This document shows, one piece after another, positions 12,001 to 23,700 of a stretch of DNA of 64,000 nucleotides (positions are counted from its first letter, which is position 1; each line of letters begins with the position of its first letter). The stretch comes from Apoda limacodes (lineage: Eukaryota > Arthropoda > Insecta > Lepidoptera > Limacodidae). The notes below the pieces were generated by a model that was not told the origin of the DNA, made no database searches, and saw nothing but the letters and a program-made list of their open reading frames with translations. The stretch covers positions 7,826,001-7,890,000 of the forward strand of contig OX291545.1 of the NCBI GenBank assembly GCA_946406115.1. The letters are read 5' to 3'. The position numbers and the translations under genes were made by a program.

Positions 12001-15000
12001 AATAAAACTATTTCAATGCCAATGCGATGTGATAGCTCTCTATGCCGAAATAATCATGTAAATAAAACACGACTTAATACAGTTGCCACGCAACAATAAC
12101 CAATAATACTGTCATATAATAATTCATATTACTGTATTATTATAACATAGTCAATTTTGTCCAGTATCAAATATGATACAAAACCAAAGGCAAGAATAAA
12201 TAATGTAACATGAGATTAACATGTTTGACAACCACTGAAAATGAAAAAAAAAACATATAGCAAACCCAAAGCAAAATGATAGTAGGAGATTAGTATTTAG
12301 TGATAAGCTTGGTTTGTTTATATGTATTTGTATGACTGCGTTTTTATGTATGACTTACCAGTGGGCAAATGCATGACATTTTGAAGGAAACCTGCAGGCA
12401 ATACAGGTGTACGTACTAGCTGTCCATTGACAAGGCTAACTTGACCCATGCCTGAGAAATTCTGAAAATTAACAATATTTTTTATTTAGTAATTGTGCCC
12501 CGCAACGACTAGTCCTGCATTACGATATTCCATTTTACATAGTTTAAAGCATAGCATTTTGCGATGGTGTTTCTGGTGTTACATAGTCTGAAAATCCGTA
12601 TGTATCCGAATTATATGTGATATATATATTTATATTTTTTATACTACATACTTATTATCTTCATTGTGATCACCAAGGGCTGCAATTTAGTAAAAACTCT
12701 AGTATCTCCCACACCATGCTATGTGAAATGGAGTATAATTACTGTTCCTAGCGGTTTAAATGCGTTATGTTGCCGCTCCGCTCCATAGTCATAGCGTGAA
12801 GTTATATAGCCTAAAACCTTCCTCAATAACAGGCAACCTAAAGCAAAAAGTTATTTTGCCATTTGCCTATTGAACCTTCATAGTTTCATCATATCTTTCC
12901 GTCTGTCCGCTTAACACAACGTCAAAATTTTACTAAATGTCGATTCTGATGAAATTTCACAAAAGGGTCACTTATATGGACCATACACCATACTGTTTTG
13001 TAAAGAAATTGAGCAAACATAAAGGTTGATCTCTCTATATATTTTCTTTTCATATTGTACTAAGGGATAAAAAATCCTTAACCTCTCGCGCGTTACCGTC
13101 ACTGACCTAGCTCCGGTCGACGAATTCCGGCGCGAAGTCCGCGATTCAACTTCAGATTGTGTCAAACTACGCATGCGTAGTTGATATTGAATTAAGGGAT
13201 AAAAATTCCTTAAAGTATTTTCAGTGAGCTTTGCCTGTTATCACGTGAACCATGCTGTAATATTTTGTATACTGATAAGAAAATATGATATATAATAGAA
13301 TACACGTATACTATTAAACAATGAAACTTTTAATATTTAGAATTATTTTAAATAAGTATTATTTTAGTAGTTTTGTGATTTTGTACATCCTTATGTTGTG
13401 ATCCATTGATGGTCGAAATTTTATATATTTGTTTTATTGCGTGCTATAAGCGCGTTCAAACATACAAAATTACCAGCTCAATATATTAGTACAGATATGG
13501 AATTAGTTAGACTAGTACCTGTGCATGTTGAGCCGGTATAAACAGCGCCTCCTGTCCGTCTACTGTTACGGCCTGCATGGGAGCCACACCCCCCATTCCG
13601 CTCACGAGACACCCCCCGTATACGCCCCCCGCCTGTTGCTGCAACACGATACACGATACGTTACACATGTGTTTTTTCTGCTTATTACACATAGCGCCAT
13701 CTGGCCACAAACTAAACAAAGCTGAAGTACCATTGGGTACCAGACAACGGATACAAACACTTATATATACTTTTTTGAAAGTACATACATATTATACTTA
13801 ATAAATACCCAGATTCAAAACAAACACAATTATTCATTACATTAAATGTTTGTCCTGTGCGAGAATCGAAACCGCGACCCGCGGATTGGCAGGAAGTCAC
13901 TACTACCAACAGAACCACGGGCCAGACTTGTTACATATGCAATAATTTTAGAGTAAATCACTGATCAAAAAAAAATAAAACGTCTGCTGTTTCAGAGGTG
14001 TGTAAAGACTGTGTTTACAGCATCATCAGATCATACTCAAGGAATGAGTCACATAGGAAAAATGGTTGACAAAGGGGTTCTGCTCTAAGTTTTGAGCTGG
14101 AACACCACAGGAATTCAAGTAGTAGTAGTAGTGGTGATTGAAGATACGGAGAGCCCTGACTGACCGAAGGAAGGCATGTGGCGTTTCCGCCTCTATTCTG
14201 GAATTCCCATGAGTACTAATTGCCTTTACCTAAGAAACCGGTAAAACTCCAGTCTGGGATGTGAAGCGGGGGAAAGAGACAACTGGTACCAGCCGTTACC
14301 GGAATGTACTATGATACAACATACCTGTAATAGTTGCGGATGTATCTGCAGAAGTTGTTGCGGATTGTTCTGGTAGGTGGCGCTCTCTCCGCCCACAACG
14401 CCACTCCCCAACAGCGACTGGAGTTGTTGCATTGTTATCACCTAAAGAGTAATAATCACTTTTCTTAAATATAATATAAAATAAAGTTAGTAAAAAGCGG
14501 AACCCTAATAAACTCCTAATAATAATAAACTCCTGAGTCAATTTTCATCTAAACTCGAGATGATCCAGTAATAGATATAGAGAAACGACTGCATTGTGGT
14601 AATTATTACCGGTATACTATTACGGAAATTGATGTAGTTATACTTTAAAAAAACACATTTATGTATTGAGTAGTTTTTGCTGCCTGCGCTAAATTTGTTT
14701 ATTGACTTGAGATACCTATGAAAACTCCTTGGTGCAGTAAGGAAATTTGCTATATATTTATTCGGTTATAGTTATTCCTGCGGAAAGTTTCAAGTTTTTA
14801 AAAATAAAATTTAGCCTATTTGATAATTCAGGATATAATCTATGTCCATTTCAAATCACAACCAAATCGTTTCGTAGTAAAAACAGACTAAATCTTAAAC
14901 TTTACAATTTTTTGTATTAGTAGGATAATTATGTTACATATAAGTATATAAGTATACTATTTAGTAGCAATATTATGTGAATCGCTATGTCATGTTCCAA

Positions 15001-17693
15001 GGTTTATGCATATAATTAATGCTTATGTTATCAGCGAACTAACGTTCGGTCGCCCCGGGTCAACTTGTATATATCCCCATATAATGTTTAAAAGGTACAA
15101 TATGTCAGATCTGTTTGCTAAAAAACATAACAATTTTAGGTACCTTAAACATCTTTGAAATTTGTTTATACCAAAATGGCAAGTACCACTATTTTACCTC
15201 CAAGACATCCAATAATAATTAATCCTCATTTTTTACCAAGAAATATTACAGTTAATTACAGACCAGACAGACCAGATAAGACAAGCTGTTTATATATACA
15301 TAATATGTATATAGCTTTATAAAGTTTGTATGGTTCAACACGCTTATGTCAAAAATTACTAAAGCAATTTGTAAAAAGAACTTTTTACGTTAGATAGCTT
15401 GTTATATACGCTATGACTTTATGTAGCAAAGCAGTACTTAACGCGGGTGCAACCGCGGTGAACAACTAGTATTAACTATTACTATAGCCTTATAACCTTT
15501 CTCAGTAAACAGGCTGTCAAACAAAAAATATTTAGTATATACCCCGTAAACCCAGCCATATTCTGCTGCAGCTTTCACGAGAAATGCCGTAGACTAATAA
15601 GTATATCCCTTATCAGCTTCATTCTTCCCCACTGTTAGGGTACGGCCTACCCTCACTGAGGGCGATTTCGGCCAGGGGCCACACGCCGGCCTGGTGCGGA
15701 TTGTGGACTTTACACACTTCTTTTTTTTGACGCATGCAGGTTTTGTTACGATTTTTTCCTTCACCAAGAACAAGTGTTGTGAATTATCAATACATTTGAG
15801 AAATTAAGAAAAAGACTTATTGGTACACGCCGTGCGAGAACGCAAGGTGAAATCCAGACCCCTAGGCCACCACCAACCTATATAAGTATGTAAAATATAA
15901 ATATTTTTAAACATTTCACATAGCGCCATCTGGTACCAAACTAAGCAAAGCTTATACTTTGTGCTGCAATTGTCGCGTTGCTCCGGAACCGCGATGCAAT
16001 TTAATAGTGAAAGCTAATTTTACCAAACTAACTCGCAGCCTAGTTGGTAATGTAGCCGGTTGCTGTGCAGAGGGTGTGGGTTCGATTGCCGCACTGGACA
16101 AACATTTATGTGATAAAGTTAGTATTTGTCTTGATACGTATATACGAAAAACAAGTTATATATATATGTATTTGTATCCGGTCTCTGGTATCCATAACAC
16201 AAGCTTTGCTTACTTAGGGGCCAGATGGCGCTTTGTGTAATGTCCAATATATATTTTTATTTATTATTCCGTTTGAGCGCATCTGATAATTTCAGCGGCA
16301 CTATTATTGTTAAAACGAAACGCGTTTCGCGTCATTTTTTGACAGTTCCGTATGTGTACATGTTTGAGTATTTTTTTTGTTTTTTTTTTGAAGATAGTAA
16401 GATATTGAGTTTATAACGCGAAAATAAACTTTCTTTAAAAAAAGATTAAAACAATTGTTCTCAAAGGATTCCCTTTCACATTTGACAGCTGTCAAAAAAT
16501 AGCGCAAAATACCCACCTCCCGACATGGGTTTTTGGTGGCAACATTTCGTAGCAAAATCGCTTCGACGAACGAAACGTCAACATTAGATTTTGCTACGAT
16601 TTTGCTACCAAAAGCTTGAAACGCAACCTGCTAACGATTTCTGCTAAAAAATAGTTAGATGGAACGCCCTATTATGTGTACCAGACAACGGACACAAATA
16701 CTTTTACACTTTTTTTAAAAATAAGTACATACTTAATATACATAGAAAACACCTAGAATCAAGACAAACACAAATGTTTATTACATAAATATTTGTCCTG
16801 CGCGGGGATCGAACCCACGTCCTTCAATCGACAGACAGTTCATTACCCACTGAGCCACAGAGCTCCCTTAAGTAAAACAAACTTATTAACAAATGCATCA
16901 TAATAAAAAAAACAAAGTCGATATATACAATAATTTTCTAATTATGCATATTCAAACATACGGAAAATGTTTTTTTTTTAAGTATAAAGGAGATTAAGTG
17001 TAGATGTTTAGATGAATAAATTAAATTTATCATTTTCATTATTAATAAACAAAACGTAAAATTCGTTAAATAATAACAAAAAAACTCGTTATTGTATACC
17101 TGCGGTTGCTGAACTTGTATACCATTCGGCACAGTGTTCGCTGCGTTCGCGATAGCCGCCGACAACTCGTTTCCCTGAAAACGTATTAACATAATTAAGC
17201 GTTTTCCTTTACAATGACCTCACTACGTAAATATGTTTGAATTAATAGTCTCATTACGCGACAATTTAAAAACTTATTTTTGTTTGTTACAATATATTTA
17301 TTGTAAATTAAACAGAATTGCTGTTATTATCACACAAATACCTACTAAATATAGTTTCTAAGCCCCAGGTATCGTGAAGGATGTAATTTTCACTCAAATA
17401 TCCTATTTAATTAAAAAAAAATACTAATAATAAAACGGCTTTTGACATAAAAAGCTTGTGATGGAAAGAGAGAAAGGCTCTTGATTGACTTAAAGTACGG
17501 GTTCCATTTTTAAATTGAAAACTGCAGTACTTATAATTTCAAACTAACCGTAAGGCCTTGTGCCCTGAGCTGCTGCACTACTGCAGAGCTAATAACCCTC
17601 AGTTGCGGTTGCTGTTGTTGTTGCAAGTACTGTTGCTGAAACGCGGCCAATGTTGCTGCATCGCCTTGGACTTGTTGTATGATTTGTGCTTGT

Positions 17694-17725
<32 letters not shown>

Positions 17726-20700
17726 TTGCTGTTGTTGCTGCTGTTGTTGCTGCTGCTGTTGTTGTTGTTGTTGTTGTTGTTGTTGCTGCTGTTGTTGGGA
17801 TTGTTGCGGACCTGTTTAATAAACAATATGAACTGAACTCTGAACTTTATTTAATATACCAGTGGATAAGTTTTTTTTTTTTAAATACCTGAATTTTATA
17901 GAACTAGCAAATCTAATTGTTGTTAATGTATCTAATGCACTTACCTGCAATAAGATACAGAATAAATATATAAAAAAAAATTACTTTGTTGTTGTTTGTC
18001 AGGGGAAACCTAATCATAGAGCCATTTTTATCAATGCACTTTTTTATATCACATACAGATAAGAAAGCTGTGTATTTATCAGAGACTAAAAATATAAGAG
18101 CTTTAGGTATTGATATTTTAAATAATTAGGTCCACTCTATCGCAAGAATACACAAAAATATCTAGAAAAATCCATGCAACCTAAATTGAATCTTAAAGTC
18201 ATACATACTACAGACAGCTTATGTTTTAATGAACTTCGCACTTTTATGGCAGCCGCGGTTATAAGCTGTGTAAAAGTTATTACGTGATTTGAGCCATGCT
18301 AGCAAGGCCTGCTGCTGTAGGCAAATTTTATTACCTTAACCACGTAATAAAACAGGGTTGGCAAAGTTAAAAACTACGTAGTAAAACAGGGTTGGCAAAG
18401 TTAAAAAAACTAACTGAAGTGCTGTTGTTCTTTAACATCCTGTTGCTGTTCGGGCCCCATGTTTTCGGCGTCGAGCCGACTGCACGTCGCTGCAAGGAGT
18501 GCAAGGGGCGATTGAGTGCCGCTCACCTCCTAAAAAAACAAAGTAGGCATATATAAATTTTACTTACATATTGCTTTGGATATATAAATGTTTTATGTTG
18601 ACTACTTTTTTAGAAATATAGATTATATTCAAAAGGGTACTTGACTACTTTTTTATACCTTCTTAATTATAAAAACTAAATTTAAAACATCGAAAAGAGT
18701 GAGAGGCATGTGATAACTCCTTTTGATAAACTAAGGTCAAAATGTTTGGCACTTACTACCATTTTTTTTTTAAATAGGCTCTATACTAAAAGTAAAGTAC
18801 AAGGCTAGTGACGTCACTAACTGACTGAATTGACTGATGTCGCTGTATTCGTAGTAAATTTCATGGTAGGTACATCAAAGGACATTGCAAATTATCTATC
18901 TACTTCCAGAGATTAGCGCGTTCAAACAACCAAGCAAAAAACGCTTTAGCTATATTATATTGTATAGAATTATGCATGTAGTGTGTATTGAGAAACCACA
19001 CCAGTAAAATAAAAAACAAAACAAAAATTTATAACTTTCATTTTTTTTAATTCTTAAAATATTGGCAACATTGCCTATTGAGTTAACTTTATCACTAGTC
19101 ATGTTTATACAGTATACACTACATAATGGTAATTAGTTTTATTAAAAATTTAACAACCTTCTCACACGTTTTGTTTCTGTTTGTAAATAAAGTAAATGTA
19201 GTATGGTAGGTATGGATCCATCAGTGCGCGAGTCCGACTCACACTTGGCCGGTTTTTGGTAGAGTAAATTCCACGTAGACGAACTATAGCTACGGCTATA
19301 GCTTGCTTACTCTCTTTAATCAAGGAGTTACCGTAGAAATCTCACACCGATAACCAAATTTAGAGCGAGTGGAGCCGCAGGCAAAGGCTACTATTTACTA
19401 ATGAAGCATAGTTTTTTTCCATTTCCAGCTCTTCACATTACAAAGACTTTTCTCCTAGGCCAAGTAAGAATAACAAAAAAAGAGATGTGAATGGTAAGTA
19501 TGTGTAACTGGATAGTGAAGAACAGCAATTCTTAATAATACCTAATTAAAATCTATGGTAATATCAGTAAGTTTAAGGTCCATGATTAGTAATCAATGTT
19601 GGGTAATAATAATTATTGATTAATTATTGGTACCAATTATTATTAGTCCCTAGATCTTGAAATTAATAAAAAGAAACAATTTACCCTAATTCACGTCAGT
19701 CAGAGCTAGAAGAGCCTAAGTACGTACAGTACAAAATTACATAATTAATTACACACAATTAATTAAAGAAACTAACTACATAATCACCACAGGTGTGTGT
19801 AGATATTAAGTGAAAGTGTGTTACTCTAGAATATTATCAATATAAAATAATCCATTACTTTTCTATTATTGATTACTACACTATTAAGCATTAAAATAAG
19901 AAAAACTGATCTTTAGGCAATTTGTAAGAAATGGAACAGAAATATAATTTTCAAAAAGTGTTTTACAGTAATTCTTAATCATAATTATCTATTTATAGTT
20001 ATCATACATATTATTTTTTTATATTATTACATATATAGAGTTATACCCATAGGCGTAGCTAGAATCATCCAAGGTGCCCAAGGTTCCATTCAACTACCCA
20101 AAGTGCCTATGAGGCATATAGCATTGAGGATTTTGTCCAATGAAAATTACTGTTTAATTATTTCTTACAAGGTCAGGGGACCCAGATGAAGATCAAAATT
20201 TGACTGTAATCAGGGGGGGTGTCTGATATGGACATCAAAATTTTACTGCACACAATGTCTGATATGGAGATCAAACTTTGAGGGCATACAGGAGGTGCCT
20301 GTTATAGAAGTCAAAAGATTGCATATACTGGATGTCTGATATAGACATTAAAATTTAACTGCATAAATTAGGTGTCTGATATGGAGATTAGAATTTGACT
20401 GCATACATGGAGTGTCTGATTTGAAGGTCAAAATTTAACTGCATACAGGAGTGCCTGTTATAGAGGCCAAAATATTGCATATAGAGGATGTTTGATATAC
20501 ACAATAGAATTTGACTGCATAAATAAGGTGTCTGATATGGAGAGTAGAATTTGACTGCATACATGGAGTGTCTGATATGAAGGTCAGAATTTAACTGTAT
20601 ACAGGGGGTGATTGTCATGAAGATCAAAATTTGAAATCAGATATAAATTTGCTGATAGCGCTTATTGCATATATTACAATACAGTAAAAAGCACCTAATT

Positions 20701-23700
20701 GAAACAGGCAGCTATTTCACTGCACAAATTTACTACACTTGGCCATGCATATTGGTGCATTAACAATAACAGACACAATAATTAAATAATTAAAGGTGAC
20801 TTAGTAATTCAGTCACAATGTTAATTATAAAACCAGTCAAGTACGAGTCAGTATTGTGTTTTATACTTTATAGGAATTTTTAAACATGATTTGAAACAAG
20901 TTTTATGCCTTTTCAGTATTTGTTGTTTAAAAACAAATTTAGTTGGTACATAAAATGAGATAGACCCCGTTACAAAAAGGTCTAAAAATTAACATTACAA
21001 CAAACATTCATATTTGCCCTATTTTTTAAATATAAAAGTAGTAAAAAAGGTTTGTTCCCTACTTAATGAGCTTTTGACGGTGACCCCCCAAGTCTTATGG
21101 TAAGCTAAAATTGTTATTTTTGTGCTTATTATAACTATTTTAATTGAATTTCTAATCCAACATTCGGTTTTGGGTCAAAATACACAATATATCCAAACTG
21201 CAGGACTGTTCCAATTTTGTTAATAAGCTAGTGACGTGTTATATACTGATAGATAGACAAACAGCAGAGTGATGGCAAAAAGGCTCCATTTTGCTTTTTG
21301 AGTTTATTCAAGATTATTAGTCTGTTGTCATAATAAGGAAGGTCTATCTAGGTCTATTCTCAAGTTGAAGTTAAATAAAATAATAAAGAAAATATTTTTA
21401 ATGAATGTCTTTTATATACCTTTTGACTTTACTTAAAAATTGGGTTTATAGAATTAACCTATGGGTAAGTAAATAATTAATAAAAAAAGTTCTATTTGTT
21501 TTGCAGGGTTAGTAGACTGATAGAACCAAATGGCATTATGGTAATATGTTTCAGATTCAATTTCCAGAAAAGCATCCAATATGGTTAGAATCTGTAAAAT
21601 AAAGATTTTGTTTAAAATATTACATTTCAAATAGGAACCGTTTGCACATGCATTGAGATTTTTTTGTAACTTGAACTAAAAATTTAGGGAGATTTCAATT
21701 GATGTCCAAAAATATGTTTGTTTAAGTTAATAAATACATATGTAAATGTAAATGAAATAAAAACATGTGTGTCAAGGCCTACATTATCAAAATATACTCT
21801 TTCACAAGAGGTAAAATATAATTAAAGCTCTAATTTATATCTTAAATAATAGTTTATATCCTCATTTTTAACCCCATGAAAGCAATTTGGAAAATATTAA
21901 AATTTAATATTTTTTTTGAGTAACCATCTCACATTGCAATATTCAAAGATTCAAAAAAATGCTAAATTTTAATATTTTCCAAATTGCTTTCAGGGGGTTA
22001 AAAATAAGGATTTAAACTATCATTTAAGGTATATATTAGAGAAAAATACTGAGCCGCCTTTTACTAGAGGCCCAAACTTGGATTATTTTGAAAATACTTT
22101 TTGTATTTTAAGAAACAAAGTAGCCCAAAGGTAGTGTGGTATATTTTTAGAACCGGCTCATCAAGCCCTTTCATGAGATACCCCACACAATGGGTTTCTG
22201 AAAAAAAAACTTTTTAAATCCTATACAAAAAATTGATGACACCATAACCCCCCCCCTAAGGGAAATATTTTGAGGAACTGTGGCTCAAAATTATTGTTTT
22301 GCCCTAAAGTACCTGTGTGCCAAACGGCTCAACTCTACATCGATTTGCGGTTTACGAACGAAATTGCCGTTGTACACCTGCCACTAATAACACCCAATGA
22401 CATGAATCCGTTGCCTACATACAATAGCCCTATCATGAGGCTAAGTACGAAAAACATTAGTCCAACTAACTAGGTAATAACAAATTGTACTCTTACTATA
22501 TACCTATAATTAGATTGCATTTAACTTGTGTCAACTCCCGGGCTGGCTCACACACGGCTCTGGGACATAGTGATGAGAAAATTCACTTCAATTGTTAAGT
22601 TTAAATCTAATGTAAAAGTAGAACACAATAACTTAAGTATTGTTTGTAGATTGCAGACCTTTTGGCTCTAAGTTAGGCATTTACTAAGTTTAAAACAGCA
22701 CTTGGTTCAAAGCGCAGGGCAAAGTTTAGCAAGTCTCTGGTGAAACACGACCTATTAAAAATTTAGTAAGTTATAAGACTTGCTAGTTTTATGTTGACTG
22801 CTATTTATTAACCATAGTAAGGTTATTTTGGTTCATATTGTTTGAGTAAAGTTCTTAAAAACCAAAAGCATGAGAGGAGTGGCATCATTTTGAGGAGGGT
22901 AAACACCTCCCTCCCCCTACCGCCCCCTCAAATCTGTCTTGTAAAATTGGTACTAAACTTTTTCCTCCGATTATAATTTTGTGAACCATACCATAAACCA
23001 TAAAAGACACCACCTCGTCTGTCTCAAAACATACTTGCTCAACGGCACTCTAGAACATCCATGCCAAGATTAAAGATTTAAAAATAAAAACAAATCTGAG
23101 ATCATATTTTTTTTAAATAAGTAATTATTTTTACCTTTTTAGTGCATACTTTGAAGTCAGTTGTTTTTGTTAAAAAAGTTTTTATTTTACTTTTAAGTGA
23201 CCAATTGGCATATTTTTTTGTACTCTGAAAAAAAACCAAATCACTTCAAGGGTGCCTATGAAAATTTAAAGAGTTCTCTTACTCCTGATTTCTTCACAAT
23301 ACCATAATTATATCCTGTCCTGATGACCATGGGACCTTGGGCATCCATTTGTTGTATACCAAAACCTTCTCCAGAATCGCATCACAATCAGTTTAGCCAA
23401 ACGCGAGATAATCGCGGACAAACCTACAAACATACTGGTCAATTTGAGAAGTCGGTTAAAAACTGACTGCCAAAGAGTATTAAATGTACTGACTGCTTCA
23501 AAAAAACAAGCCATAAATTAAATACAATTCCAAATAAATTACAACACAACAGTAGTTTTTAAATATAATACAAACCTCCTTCCCGTCAGTTTCTTCAACC
23601 ATTTTCATTTTTGTAAACATACAACTTTGATGATATTTTGCACAAAAATTTTACACAGTCCACAGATAAGAAAACTAAAAAAATCAAATTGGTTCAATAA

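Noticed and set aside
17558..17836. Poly-leucine and poly-N/S/A open frames over the CAG/CAA tract
   Set aside because: They are antisense or frame-shifted readings of the polyglutamine exon, which itself has proper splice sites and phase.
20168..20640. CRISPR-like array
   Set aside because: Units are diverged, contiguous and without unique spacers, in a eukaryotic intron; it is a minisatellite.
23308..23514. 68-codon frame on the minus strand in the Spps intron
   Set aside because: It contains a dispersed-repeat-like end (AACTTCTCAAATTGACCAGT-type) and no exon borders consistent with the gene.
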